From Bretschneidera sinensis (lineage: Eukaryota; Streptophyta; Magnoliopsida; Brassicales; Akaniaceae), in assembly GCA_023935145.1 (NCBI GenBank), contig CM043700.1, forward strand, positions 98,126,400-98,190,399: DNA of 64,000 nt. Direction: 5' to 3'. Below the pieces are notes generated by a model that did no database searches, was not told where the DNA came from, and saw only the letters and a program-made list of their open reading frames with translations. Made by a program: the position numbers and the translations under genes. Shown in pieces: positions 41,136-53,513 of the stretch. Positions within the stretch are counted from its first letter, which is position 1. Each line of letters begins with the position of its first letter.

Positions 41136-44100
41136 AGCATATACAATTTTGTAAATTACAATTTGGATCTTCTTGACAAGGCTGGTACCATGGACAGTGG
41201 AGTGATCAAATAATTTTGCATTTCTAGCCAACCATATGTTGTACACTGTGCATGCTAGGGCAATCCTTTTAGCTATGGCTGGGGGGCTCGTTCCTCTAAC
41301 TTTTAGGGACCACTTGATTGCACTTTCTATTATGTACATCTGCCTTCTGTAGCCAAGCCACCTTTTGATGACATCCCAGGTTTCCTTGTTGATCCTGCAT
41401 GAGAAAAAGAGGTGCTCTCTTGATTCCTCATGCTCTTTACATAGGGGGTATAGTTTGTCATCTCCTACCAGCTGGAGTCTATCTTTAGTGAGCAGCCTGT
41501 TCTGAATGGCCAGCTAGAGGATAAATGAGTGTTTAGGGGGGATAGTGGCCATTCCAAACCAATGAGGCCCAGCAGACCATGTCACCCTTCAGCCTAAAAG
41601 AGTTATAGACCTTCTTAATGCACAGATCATCCTGAACCCTCCATTCCATTAGTCTGTCCCTGGCCTGCAGAGTGGAGGATGATTGGGCAATTAGATCATC
41701 TCTAATTTCCAGGATTCTCTTCCAAAGAGGGGAGCCATCATTTCTTGCCATGATCTCCCAGATAGATCTGTTAATCAGATAGTAGTGCTGAACCCACTGA
41801 ATCCATAGTGAATCTTTTTTCATGTGAATATTCTAAAAGACCTTGGTAAGGAGAGCCTTGTTCCAAGCTCTTAGGTCAACCAAACCAAGACCTCCTTCAG
41901 ATTTTGGTTTGAATAAGTCTGCCCAGGCAATAAGAGCCTTCCTCATACCATTACTCTTGCCATTCCAAAGAAAAGTTCTACACATCCTAATAATTTTCTC
42001 CAGGATATTTCCAGGGATTAGGAAGATGGCAAGCCAAAAACATTCCACACCTTGTAGCACTGATTTGATTAATTTAGTTCTGCCTGCATATGATAGGGAA
42101 GAGCCAGCCCAAACATTTATGTACCCAGAGATTTTTTCAATGAGGGGGAAGTAGTGAGTAGCATTTAATCTTGCTGAAGTCAGAGGAACCCCCAAATATT
42201 TGAAGGGGATGGAACCATCCTCCATTCCAGTAATACTTCTGATTTCCATTAACTCTGCAGCCTGGACTCCAACATGGAAGATGTTTGATTTGGCTAGGCT
42301 TGCTTGTAGCCTTGAGCACTCACTGAATTGGTTGATACACTTTATAATCTGCCCAACAGATCTACCTTTCCCCTTAGCAAAGAGAATAAGGTCATCAGCA
42401 AAGGCCAGGTGGGTGATCTTGAGTTTATCACACTTTGGATGGTATCTGAATCCTTCCTCTTCTTTCAACCTCCCTAGAAGTCTGAACAAGTACTCAACAA
42501 TCAAGACAAACATGTATGGGGAGAGGGGGTCTCCTTGTCTGAGGCCCCTTTTGCCAGCAAAAAAACCATGCAAGCTCCCATTGATTGATAGTGAGAAGGC
42601 TGTTGTTGTAACACATTCCATAATTCATTTTCTAAACTTTTCAGGAAACCCAAGGCCCTCAATCAAACTGTTCAGAAAATCCCATTCTATAGTGTCATAG
42701 GCTTTCCTAAGGTCAATCTTGATCATACACCTTGCAGATATTCTTTTCCTACAATACTTTCTGAGCAGTTCCTGGACCAAGTATATGTTTTCAGCCATGC
42801 TTCTAGATTTGATGAAGGCAGCCTGGGCAGGGTTAACAATGTGGTTCAAGAAAGGGGCTAGTCTAGAGGCAAGGATCTTAGAGATGATCTTGTAAATTAC
42901 ATTGCAACAGGCTATAGGTCTAAAGTCCTCCACTTTGGAAGCTTGCTTACATTTTGGGATCAAGGCAAGGGAAGTATGGTTTAGCTGTTTAAGGAGTCTC
43001 CCATTCTGAAAAAATTCCTGCACAGTCTCTATGACATCTTGGTTGATTACATCCCATGCTTTCTTAAAAAACCTGGATGAATAGCCATCTGTCCCAGGGG
43101 ACTTATCCTCCTCTATACTCCAAAGGGCTTCCTTAATCTCTTCCTTTGTGACTTACTTGATCAGCTGATCAGATTGGCACTCTTGAATTAAGGGACCTTC
43201 TCTAATGACTCCCAAATCAAGAGGCCTGCAACTGGAAGAAGAGCCAAGAAGGTCCTAATAGAACTTAAGGAATTCCTCAACCACTTCAGCTTCAGTAGTA
43301 GTCTGAGACCCATTAGAGGTGACCACTGCAGCAATATGGTTTTTAGTAGTCTTCCTTTTAGCAAAGCATGGAAAAATTTAGAACCCCTATCACTGTTCAT
43401 TAGGTATCTGCATTTGGCCTATTAGGATAGGAAGCTTCTCTCAGCCTCAGCTAGTTGAAAGGCTTTCAATTTCTGAACAACCACCCTATTTTGGAGCTCA
43501 GAGTCAGAAGGATTATCATGGAGCTCCCTTTGGAGATTGGACAACTCTTGTGAAGCCTCCAGTGCTCTCTCTATTATATGGCTGAAGTGATTTTCATTGA
43601 GCAATTTAAGGTGAGCTTTGAGGGGTTTTAGGTTTCTACATAATTTGAATAATTTAAAGCCACCCAAGGTACTGCCCCAGTGTAATTTAACAGCAACAAG
43701 AAACTTTTCATGGTCAGTCCACATGTTGAAAAACTTAAAGGATCTTCTGCCCCCCTAACTTCATCCAGCAAGCTGACAAGGCATGGACAATGATCAGATA
43801 GGCATCCAGCTGGCAGGAAAGTGGCTTGAGCTTTGAGCCACTTTTGGTACCAAGCATTATTCACCATCACTCTATCCATTTTACACCAGGTTTTGTTGTT
43901 AGACCAAGTGAATTGGCAGCCTGTAGCACTAACATCAGTTAGTCCAGTTTCTCTACAATAATAAGAGTGGTCCCTTAACTCATAATCTGTTATAGGCATC
44001 CCATTGGCTTTCTTACCAGTAGCAAAAACATTATTGAAATACCCCAGGACAAGCCAAGGGCCAGGGTTATCATAGCTGAAATTACAAAAGTTATCCCACA

Positions 44101-44445
44101 AGGGTCTTCCAGCAACAATAGTATTAAAGCCATATACAAAGCTGACTACAAATTTACAAGATGATACTAAGCATAAAACATTACAATAAATAACTTGGGG
44201 GAATGCTTCAATTATAGACATACTGACCTTTGAAGGGTCCCATATCACCAAAATCTTGCTAGCAGGGTGAGTTGAAAAATTGTTAATCTGTCTCTAAAAG
44301 CTGAATTTGTTTCCCATTATTCTGAGCAGCTTCTCTTCATCAAGCTTAGACTCCAGTATTCTCATCAAATCAATCCTGTTACTTTTCATGAGGTGCAACA
44401 CCCCATTGTGCTTCAGAGGTTAATGTTCCAGCACGCTACAATCAT
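41106..44445 (-). pseudogene. LINE ORF2: endonuclease, reverse transcriptase, zf-RVT
   Basis: Endonuclease: MIVACWNI near 44445, WLVLGYFNNVF (normally GDFN, so the catalytic Asp is Tyr), and SDHCPCLV near the end. RT: FRPIACCNVIYKIISKILA, then KAYDTIEWDFL, RQGDPLSPYMFVL and the catalytic AFADDLILFAKG (about 42380-42410). Tail: zf-RVT with WNGHYPPKHSFIL, CPLCKEHEESREHLFFSC-type residues (CPLCKE..H.FFSC) and WLARNAKLF. Stops occur at 42625 and near 41830 and 41517. It would make target-site nicks and cDNA if repaired; as read it is inactive. Confidence 0.9.
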
Positions 44446-46225
44446 GGAGGGTTCTGGGAGGGTTTTCCTCCCTTCCCAACAGTATGAGGATCTTTCAGGC
44501 CTATTTTTCCTTTTTTTCTCTTTGCTCTAGGGATACTGCTCCCCTGTACTCCTGTCTCCTTGGGCAGCTCACAAGTTTTAGGGGGGTAGGGGGATGGGAG
44601 GACTTTAACCTGATACCAACTAGACTAGGCTTGCAGGCCCCTAGACTCCCTCCACCCTAGCTTCTTTGGTGCTAGGATCCTCCCCTTCTTGAGTATTCAC
44701 TTCTTGGACTGCACCTCTGGGTTCTTGAGCTGTCATTCCTTTTGCTGGAGGAATTTAACTTGGGCTAACCCCCACTGTCTCAGCCACTTGAATGTTCCCC
44801 CCTTGTCAGCGTCAAGTGCTTCTCTATTCCTTTTTTGTCTTGCTTTTTCTGTCCCATTACCATTATTCTTTCTCCCTTTATCTAGATTAACATTAAGGCG
44901 TCAAGTTTGGAGGTCATGCCCAAGAATCTTACACTTAGAGAAGAACCTAGGAAGGTTTTCATAAGATATCTTTTGCTCAAAGGTATTCCCATTAGGGAAG
45001 CTGACTGGCACAGAAAATTTGATTCTCTTTGCTACATCAATCTCTACTAGAAACCTTGCATAAGAAATTCTTTCTTTGTTATTGGTGAACTGGTCAGCAT
45101 AAAGAGACTTTCCAAGTTGGGTTCCAATCTTACTTAGGCAATTTGCAGTCCACAACTCAAGAGGAAGGCCTTTCAGCTGAATCCAAATAGGGATAGTGCT
45201 TATTTCTTCATTTCCAAATTGAAAGAATTTGGGCATGGATTTCAAAAGAAGAGGTCTACCATAGACTTGGTAAGGACCCTCTTGCAGTACATTCATACTA
45301 GACTCAACATTCTCAAATTTGAAAATAATCCACCCACTATCATGGAATTGAGTTTGAACTTTTACCTTCTAAGAGTCAGTAAGCATCTTTAAGGCTGCCC
45401 TCCCTGGAAATCTTCCAGCAAAATATCCCACCAAGCAGAAGGGGTAGTCTCCAAACACTTTCTCAATGTCTTCCTCTGTGACACAAACTGTATCTCTTTC
45501 ACTTTCAATAGAGGAGATTTGCAAGCCTTTACTTTGCTTCCTGTTATCAGCAAATATGCTTACCTAGGGAGCTTTCTTGCTTTCCTCCAAGGGAACATTA
45601 CAACTGAGACCTTGGCCTTTAGTACTGGTTTTTCCTTGAGCACCAGAGGGTGCATCTGGCCTTCGGAGAGGCTCATTGGAGCTGGAACCAATCTAGGGAC
45701 TCCCATTCCTCAAGGGAGAGGATTGTCTGGATCCTTTTCTCACCTCTTCCTTTCCTTAACCTGCTGCAGCTGGTCTTCCGTGAACAGTAGCTTTATAGCT
45801 GGAGTCTTCCTCCTCACTGGAAGAATAGGAACCAACCTGGTCTGAATCCTCCTCACTCTCTTCAAAGGAGCTTAGGTTCTCATCCTCAATAGCCTGAGTG
45901 TCTACCTGCATTGCCTTTTTTTCCAAAGCTTGGTTCAGGTTACTGTTCACCATTGATGCTCTGTGTGAGCTTTCTTCTTTGCCCGAGGCAGAGACTTCCA
46001 ACTCAGGCCTTAAGGACTTGGACTTCTCCTATCCCAAGGAGCAGGAAGAGCTTTCTGACTCTTTGTTAAAGCTTCTAGAACCATTCTTGCTGGAGTCAGC
46101 TGGAACTTCTTCTTGCAAATCAGGTACTGTAGCAGTTTTGTTTTTGAAATGATTCTGCACAAATTCCATATCTTTCTATTCTTGGACTGAGAGAGGAGGT
46201 TTCTACTGGATTTCTTCTTACCCAT
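44446..46225 (-). pseudogene. LINE ORF1 (DUF4283-type RNA-binding protein)
   Basis: It starts MGKKKSSRNLLS (46225), then shifts frame into an acid/Ser-rich region, ENLSSFEESEEDSDQVG. The conserved part, 45296-44901, reads [19 protein letters not shown] (here [17 protein letters not shown]), [15 protein letters not shown] and [20 protein letters not shown], the DUF4283 plus zinc-knuckle layout of plant L1 ORF1 (one knuckle Cys is Phe). Likely RNA binding. Several frameshifts. Confidence 0.82.
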
Positions 46226-47863
46226 GCTAGAGAGAGCAGTGGTTTTGATGCAGAGAGATGGGGAGGGGGAAGAGAGAGGAGCGAGAAACCATGGACAAGC
46301 TACTGTAGCATTTAAGAGCTTCTCTCTCTAACTTGCCCGTGTTGACTGAGACTAACTGAGAGCTCTTTTTCAATCATTATTTTTCATATCATATTATATT
46401 TCCTGTATTTCAGTTAACATGTAGATATAACTCCAGCTATCCAATTGAACATCATTTTCTCATCACATGATTTCATAATCATCTCATCACAAGGTTTCAA
46501 AATCATTTTGACATATCGACATCTAAATAAAATAATATGAACATGTTATGGATGCATATGCATAGATTTTGAATTTTCTTTCCACATCATATATCACCCA
46601 TACAATCTCAAGTATGGATAATTTCATTTATTTTTTTGTATCCATACCAGTCTCTGATGCAGTTATTGGGGACATCTCCCCACGTATCTACACATTTACA
46701 TCCAGACCAACTATGGTTTTGGCCTTCCCTGGACCATATTCTACGCTTATGAACCAGCATTGTATAAGTCCAATAACATACAAGCAAGCATGGCATAACA
46801 GTATGCAATTCAAATAATTTTATCATAAAATCTCTATTTTTATCATAATAATTAAATCCACAGGATTTACGCATCCTTTCAAAGATACAATTCACATCAG
46901 TTCATCATATCATACATCTAGTTATTTCATCATTAAGAGTTAAATTCATATTTACATTTTGTATTTCATCAAATTTATCATATTTATTAACTTATCTCAC
47001 TTATAATTCAATTCATGCTTTATTCATATTTCTATTTCTTCTCGCTTACTAATGGTAAAGTGAACTCACCACGAAGCACTAAACACTACCTGTGGATTAC
47101 TTCTTTGACCTTTGCACTCCTTTCAGTGTCACCAACAGATGTTTCACCTCCACCTAACAAGAATATTCTTACCCAATATTACTATCTCATTATTTAATTT
47201 AAACCCTTATAATGGGCTAATTGTATGAAGATATGTATGCATGCTCTATCTTAATTTTAAATTCAAAGTTTCTTTAAATTCCTTTCCTTTTATCTTGAAT
47301 CAAATTCAAATTCATTTAAGAAGAATATGAAGATTTATACTCTTAAAATCATAATTTTTATATAACAGAACATGAATAGTAAAGATTACCTTAACAATGC
47401 TTTTGTCAGAAATTTCCTGAAATCAGTCCTTGAACGATTGAATTCAATAATGGTTTATGAAATCTTCAAAAAAAATTAATAGTTTAAGAGAGATTTAGAG
47501 AAAGAAAGTGAATTAGAGAAAAAAAGAGATCTTAAGAGAGAATAAGGAGTTTAAATAAAGAAATTGAGTTTTGGTCATTCAAAGCTATTTATATAGCTGA
47601 AATAATCTACTAGTCGACTGGTGTGCTCCAAGAGACTACCCAGTCAACTAGTTGTGTACCAATCGGCTACCTAGTTGGTTAGTAGGGTACCAGTCAGTTA
47701 CTAAGTTGAATGATAGCCTCTGATAGCTCAAAAATTCTTTTTTTTTTCAAAACTTTTATGCATTCTAACTCATTTTCTTCAATCTATTTTCAAATTATTG
47801 TCTAAATATTACTTCAAACTTGAGTTTTAAATCAATTTGTATATGTATGAATTTTACAGTAAG

Positions 47864-47915
47864 AATCTAATTTTCGAAGGAAAAAAAAACACTCCACATA
47901 AGAAGTTTTCATATA
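47864..47915. other. Genomic flank of the Tekay insertion
   Basis: This is the continuation of 24559 before the Tekay element inserted. An A-rich run (47881-47889). Nothing else seen. Confidence 0.5.
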
Positions 47916-49335
47916 AGGGATAATTACATTTTCATACTTTAGTTTAGGGGGTTATTACATAAATATACATGTTACATTGGAAATTGTTGTTTCAAACCTG
48001 GCAGAAAGTTGATGTCACTGAATCCATTAAATCTTACTAGAGCATGAGAATTGTCGAGCTTTCCCCTCCTTAAATAAAACAAATGAACGTACCCTTTGTG
48101 TGCGTTCTCTCTCATCTCCCTATCTCTCATCTTCGTCTTTCTCTTCTCCTTTTGTTACACATACAAACTTAAATATCCAATTTTTAAACCCTAAAATCCC
48201 TAAATATTTTACCCATTTCAAATCGTAATTATAGGCCCTTGAAATCGAAATCATGAAGAATTTTATTTAGTGAGTTTGATTTCTCAAATCGTTAGCAAGT
48301 TTCATTAGTCGAACCATTTTCATCGCACTAGTAAGTCTCATTGAATGTATTTCTATTTAATCCTAGTTAAGTAACACTTTATTTCAATTTGGTTATGATT
48401 TTGAAAACCCTAACTCTTGATTTTAATCCAGTTTTTGCATTTTGAAACCGTGAATTGTATAAACCCTTAATATCTTCATTTTCTTTTACAAGTCAAAATG
48501 TATGGAAAATTTAAGTTTTTCTTTTACATTGGGATGATATAGACCCTTGTGGTGAAATGTATATGGAATCTAGACGCTATTGTTACCTTGATATGCTAGA
48601 GGACATCTTCAGTAATTTCGATGTGAAGTCAATGCTTCTGAAGATCAAGTCAAGTACTGGTAGAATTATAGAATCTGATGGTGATCTACATGATGTGTTT
48701 AGGTATTATAGAGATATTGGTTTAATCTCTTTTTACACAAAAGAAGTAACATAGTTAGACCCAATTATAGTTGTGGGTGAAGCTAATTTTAGGGGTATGA
48801 AACCTGATGTACCAATCAATAGAGATGATTCTGAAAATGAAAACAATGGTGGTAATGTAGGTGTTGAAAATAACCTGAATGATGGTGAAATTGATGGAAA
48901 TAGTAATTAAGTAGGGGTTAAAACAAATCTAAATGATGGTGAAATTGATGAAAACAATAATGGAACAGGGGATGAAACAAATATGAATGATGGTGAAACT
49001 ATTAAGAAAACTAATGAAAATGTTAGGGTTGAAACCAATTTGAATAATAATGAAAATATTGAGAGCATTAATGTAAATGTAGGGGTTGAAACTAATTTGA
49101 GGGATAGTGAATATGTTGAGAACATTAATGTAAATGGTAATGATGAAATTGATGGGACCATTGGTGGTGAAGAAACATAATGGTAAGGGCAAAAGTGGAT
49201 GAAGGTATGGGGACAATTGTGGTGTTGGGAATGATGGAAATGAAGATGTTGAAGGTAAGGGCAACACTGGTGGTTTAGATAATTATGAAAATGAAGAGGT
49301 TAAAGTTAGGGGGACCACTGGTGGAGTATCTATAA
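47916..49335 (+). mobile_element. MULE (Mutator-like) transposon, 5' part
   Basis: AGGGATAATTACATTTTCAT at 47916 followed by GGGGGTTATTACATAAATAT has the look of a MULE terminal inverted repeat. A promoter-like leader (CT-rich, about 48100-48160) and the transposase N-terminus follow. The rest is cut off by the LTR starting at 49336. The partner terminus is outside the window, so the call rests on one end plus the coding domain. Confidence 0.6.
48497..49335 (+). pseudogene. MULE transposase N-terminal domain and acidic linker
   Basis: The ORF at 48557 reads YMESRRYCYLDMLEDIFSNF, then LLKIKSSTGRIIESDGDLHD, resembling the PB1-like N-terminal domain of plant MuDR-family transposases (position of YVGG..xxxDxDxxS). 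After a stop at 48752 the frame carries on with an Asn/Asp/Glu-rich linker built from repeats of NLNDGEIDENN type (48850-49180). The catalytic DDE core would follow but is cut off by the LTR. Confidence 0.6.
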
Positions 49336-50779
49336 TGACACATCCTGGATTGGCCACCCCCGAGACAGTGCTGTCACATTTCGAAAATCCCAGCACGACA
49401 CATATATGCAACAATAAAATTACCAACTACAATTATTTACATACATCAATCCTCAATCCTCAATCCTCAACAGGGGAGATACATCATTCAGATCTCAATT
49501 GAACATTATATACAACATACTATGCATGAATATTTACAATTTTTTTTCTCTTTCCATTGGTCTAAGGATGTGGACCATGTGGCTTACAGAAATGATTTAG
49601 TCTGAAACTCCTCTCACAATTTTGTATGTCTTGTCCACTACCTGAAATCATTGAACAATGAGGAGTGAGCTTCACAAGCTTAGTGAATTAAATTTATTAG
49701 AAGTATTCAATTTGTATAATTAATCTTCCAATATTCATTCATCTATATCTCGTGAAATTTTCATAATAGCATTCTATTATCACTACTCCTATAATAATCT
49801 CCATCCTTTATAAATATCTTCTTCTCATATATTTAATCATCTTGAGACTATCAATTTTATCTCAAAATTACCTCGTTATGAGGTTCACAACATATAATCA
49901 ATCATTCAGATAGTTCTTATCATATCATACTTTCAAATTTCTTTCTCATCATATCTGTCTCTCTGTGAGACTCATTCGTTTATCAATAAATTCACAATCA
50001 AGAATAACACTTCAGCATCTTAAGCAATAAAAATCAATATTTAAAACAGATGCAATGCATGAATTATTATTTGGGAACGTCTTCCAACATGTTGACATGT
50101 TTTTATCTTAGACCGGTTGCCTTCCCGACTCTTTTATCTCTAGCATATAACGGATGTCACAGCTTTCATTTATCTCCAGCATATACCAGCTGTCATGGTT
50201 TTCATTTATCTCCAACATATACTGGCTGTCACACTATTCATTTATCACCAGCATATACCAGCTGTCACAGTTTTCATTTATTTTCAGCATATATCGTTTG
50301 TCACGGTTTTCATTTATCTCCAGCATATACAGATTGTCATAGTTTTCATTTATTTCCAGCATATATCGGCTACCACGGTTTTCATTTCTCTCCAGTATAT
50401 ACCAGCTGTCACAGTTTTCATTTAGATCGGCCCCCTTCCGGTTCTTTTATTTCATGTATATGTATATGAATAATGATATGAAATATGCATATGAACAATA
50501 CTATAAAAACAAGCATATATTTAGACATTCAAATTAGGTATCCTGCTTCTTCTCAAATTATTATTTGATCGACTACACTGAATTCTTCTCCTCATATATC
50601 ATATCAAATTATTAACCATAGCTCATCAAGAATTTCATTTATCACATTCATTATTAAATCGACTCATTATTCTAATAATATTACTTCTCATATAGTAATT
50701 CTCTACATGTCAATTATTCCCATCAACCAACTTTCATCTATCATCAAATCATTGATTAATAATTTATTCAAATTTTATC
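49336..50779 (-). repeat. Second Tekay/Del-like LTR, interrupted by element A
   Basis: It starts TGACACATCCTGG at 49336. Its body resembles the Tekay LTR (24880-24960): CCTGAAAT..TTG, GAGCTTCACAAGCTTA, AGAAGTATTCAATTTGTAT. It holds a 36-bp minisatellite. It ends where element A's LTR begins (50780); the remainder lies beyond the window. Orientation inferred from similarity to the Tekay LTR. Confidence 0.7.
50128..50424. repeat. 36-bp minisatellite in the Tekay-like LTR
   Basis: About eight head-to-tail units of TTTTCATTTATCTCCAGCAT plus ATACCAGCTGTCACAG. Identity between units is about 75-90%. Translating it gives a 12-residue repeat (SPAYTSCHSFHL), which is a by-product of 36 being divisible by three. 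Confidence 0.92.
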
Positions 50780-52100
50780 TGTTGTGCGAAGATATACCTA
50801 AATAAATAGGTGAATAATCGTACTTTGTTTTACTTGCAAGTGCACAAGGTCAATAGTGTAGCATAGTGTGCGAATGCAAGATCATCTCCACAGGGATTGG
50901 CAAAGTTCGATTTAGAATTATATTTGCAATGTAAAAAGATAGAAATAATAAACTGAAGGGTGATTTGATAATAATAAAGACATAGGGCTTTGATATCCAC
51001 CACTAGTCATACATTCTCGATTTTGTATAAGGTATCAGTGCTCTAGCCTTATTATGTGTACCTACTGGTTGCCAACCTAAGGGTATGGTATCTACTCCTT
51101 AAGCTATTGATTTCCCTAAGCAACGAGTTAGGTATGGTATCTACTCTAACTCTTTTCTTCCTTAAGGGATTCAGCATGGTATCTGCTTGAGTTATTCCTT
51201 AAGAAAACATAGGTACTGTGGAAATCGACAACCACATAAGACCTAGGGCATGGTATCTACTCCCGGTTTCCCATGTTGATTAACCCGGGTATCCGGATAA
51301 GATGGTCCCTTGTTACTGATGTTAGACCCAGGACTCGGTCATCCAAATTGATCTAACTAACCCATATACGTTGGCCTTACACATACATATGAGGAATTTA
51401 AATAAGCATAGGCGTTAATCAAGTTAAGTAACATAATAAGCTATGCAAAGATTTAATCAATGAATAAAAATATGGGAATGCATAACTAGGGCTTCAATCG
51501 AGCCCTATAAGAGAGTTAGTTACACATACTAACTGAAGTAAACATAATTAAACAAAACATAAGGGAGAAGAATAAACCCGAGAGAAGAGGCGTCAATTCT
51601 CTCCAAAGCTCTCCACTCCAAGTAAAAGAAAAGAGAAAAGTGTTTTCTATCTAAGGTGTGTTTTTGTGTGTGAGTTACAAGTGTATTTATAGGTCTTTGA
51701 GAAGTCCTAATAGACCCATGAGTCCTAAACCTTCCTAAAACGACAATCCTAAACCTTCCAAAAATGAAAATCTTATACTTTCCAAAATAAGGTTCTGCAG
51801 TTTACTGTTTACGCCCGTACATGTGCGCTCGATCGCAGTGTGCGCTCGATCCTACAAGTGTGCGCACGATCGTATGTGCGCTCGATCGCATTGCATGTGC
51901 GCTCGATCACACTTTGTCCAGAAAGTGCTCCAGGGCTTCTAGATTTCTTCCTTAAAGTGCCAAAACTGTTTCTTTTTCTCCAAGACCCTATAAAAACATG
52001 TAAAACACACAAATGGAGTAAAAGATACCAAATTAACGTAATAAAGGATCTAACAAGTGTAAATAAGGGGGCTTAAATATGTATATTTAAGCGTCTATCA
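50780..52100 (-). repeat. 3' LTR of element A
   Basis: 1321 bp, TGTTGTGCG to CTATCA on the plus strand. Contains minus TATAAATA (51684-51691) and a palindromic cluster (51805-51910). It has a degenerate version of the inverted repeat of its relatives (about 51160-51212) and several copies of GTATGGTATCTACTC-type sequence where relatives have GGACCAAGCCC. Confidence 0.92.
51825..51910. repeat. Palindromic GCGCTCGATCGC cluster in element A U3
   Basis: Five GTGCGCTCGATC..-type motifs in 85 bp, about 130-220 bp upstream of the TATA box in sense orientation. The cluster holds the same position in all LTRs of the family. Confidence 0.85.
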
Positions 52101-52115
52101 CACCCCCAAACTTAC
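52101..52115 (-). other. Polypurine tract of element A
   Basis: The minus strand reads GTAAGTTTGGGGGTG, identical to the element 1 tract. Confidence 0.88.
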
Positions 52116-52498
52116 ATATTGCTAGACCCTTAGCAATACTAAATTAAAAACTAAAACAAAAATATAGATAAATCCAATGTTCATAGTGTCAATCAAAAAT
52201 CTAGATCTTACACAGAACTATGATGCGCATTCATGAGCAAGCTTAACAAGTGTAAACATATATCTGCAATGAATAAGAGTTTTGAACGTAAATCATATTC
52301 ACTAGGTATCTTAAGATATCACAAGTTTGACTTTGGTGTGTGGTGATCAGCACATAAAAGGTTGGGTTTTCAAGAAATTTAAAAAGGTAGTGTTTCGATG
52401 ACTCAAGATTCACCAAACTTCCTATTAGAGTCAACAAATATGGCATAGACTTTTATTTGCGAGATTTTTGCCAAGTTAGTTCCCTTATGCTTTCTTGA

Positions 52499-52801
52499 TG
52501 ACTCGTGTAACGAGTGTTTGGCCAATGACTCCCAAACCAGATGGTTTTAGGGCATTAGGTGTAAAGACACCCCTAAGGACTTACTAGCTCGAGTCAACAA
52601 GGCTACGAAACTAACTGATTTTTATGCTACCATTTAGAATTTTCCACCTTTTGACGTGACACTCAATGCTTACTGAGGCAAGAGGGCCAGTTACTCAGCG
52701 GAAAAATTCTTTTTTTTTTTAATGATCATTTTTAGAATTTTCCACCTTTTGACGTGACACTCAATGCTTACTGAGGCAAGAGGGCCAGTTACTCAGCGGA
52801 A
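52499..52801 (-). other. 3' UTR conserved module of element A
   Basis: Hairpins at 52531-52552 and 52558-52571 (GGTGT/ACACC) and two identical copies of the 59-nt module (52645-52703, 52743-52801). The two copies agree more closely here than in the relatives. Confidence 0.72.
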
Positions 52802-53513
52802 GATTTGTTTTTATTGATCATTAGGAGCATTTTTCTTTTTGAGCACTTAATTAATCTTTTTCTTTTTTTGTATGCCAAAATGTCAATCTAATAGGTCATC
52901 TAGTTCACAGTCAAGCAAAAGAAACATACCAATCCAAATATCATGTCATACCCCACACAGCTATGTGCTAATGTGCTCGTGATAGTTCAAGTTAAACTTG
53001 TGAATTCTTAAATGCCAAAAGGGCAGTGATCTAGGTTCAAAACTTGTTTATTGGCCTACATGTTCAAAGTGTTAAGCTCACTGATGAAGTCGAATCATAA
53101 CATTTTGTTTAGATCGCAAAACAAAAGTTTATTGGACAGAATGAACATGCATTTATCTATGAAAATAGCGACAAAACTAAAAATGTAGGACATAGTGTAG
53201 TGTGTGAATGTGTCCCCATACCCCCAAACTTAAAATACACATTGTCCCCAATGTGTAAATAGCATGGAAAGATCTGACTTGGGAGATGGAGAGCTATATG
53301 GCTGGCATGGTTTGTAGCACGCCCCCAAACTTCAACTGGATGCACTAACACTATCCTTGAAAAAGAAAGAAAAGTAAACATAAAATGGAAAACAAGTACT
53401 AAAAACAAAATAATAAACAAGTAAAATACTAATAACTATAAAAAAAAGGATATGCAGTGGGGTGCCTCCCATGAGCGCTAAGTTTTACGTCTTCAGCCAA
53501 ACGTGGTACTCTC
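52802..53513 (-). other. Element A 3' UTR between module and ORF
   Basis: No gene. Contains CCCCCAAACTTAAAATACAC (53220-53239) next to CCCCAATGTG, the internal purine-rich block shared with elements 1 and 2. The ORFs here are shadows. Confidence 0.55.

Larger units (their letters stand above)
40860..46368 (-). mobile_element. Plant L1-type LINE, nearly full length
   Basis: The minus-strand poly-A tail appears as a T run at 40861-40869. Probable target duplications are TTCAATCATCA (40849-40859) and TTCAATCATTA (46369-46379). Two coding regions follow the plant L1 plan: ORF1 with an RNA-binding-type domain and Cys residues, ORF2 with endonuclease, RT and zf-RVT. Few stops, so it is younger than its host LTR. 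Confidence 0.92.
24565..47858 (-). mobile_element. Tekay/Del-type chromovirus (Gypsy), split by two later insertions, TSD GTAAG
   Basis: The terminal repeats start TGTAAC/TGTAAA (24565 and 40420) and end TTACA (26558 and 47858). GTAAG flanks the whole at 24560-24564 and 47859-47863. On the minus strand the order is LTR, tRNA-iMet primer site, gag, knuckle, protease, RT, RNase H, integrase, chromodomain region and LTR. Element 2 (29311-38164) and a LINE (40860-46368) are inserted in it. Without them it is about 8.9 kb, normal for the lineage. Many stops; dead. Confidence 0.93.
40420..47858 (-). repeat. 5' LTR of Tekay/Del element, interrupted by a LINE
   Basis: The outer parts 40420-40859 and 46369-47858 together match the left LTR (24565-26558). 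The homology is continuous once 40860-46368 is removed. The TATA box is at 47586-47595 (minus). Near the outer end it lacks about 55 bp present in the other LTR. Confidence 0.9.

Noticed and set aside
42200..42700. 166-residue plus-strand ORF opposite the LINE RT
   Set aside because: Shadow of the minus-strand RT frame; no recognisable domain.
50128..50424. Regular ~36-bp repeats resembling a CRISPR array
   Set aside because: The units are contiguous with no unique spacers, all positions diverge, and the setting is a plant LTR. It is a minisatellite.
50050..50469. 139-residue plus-strand ORF with a repeated SPAYTSCHSFHL motif
   Set aside because: It only translates the 36-bp minisatellite; period divisible by three keeps the frame open.
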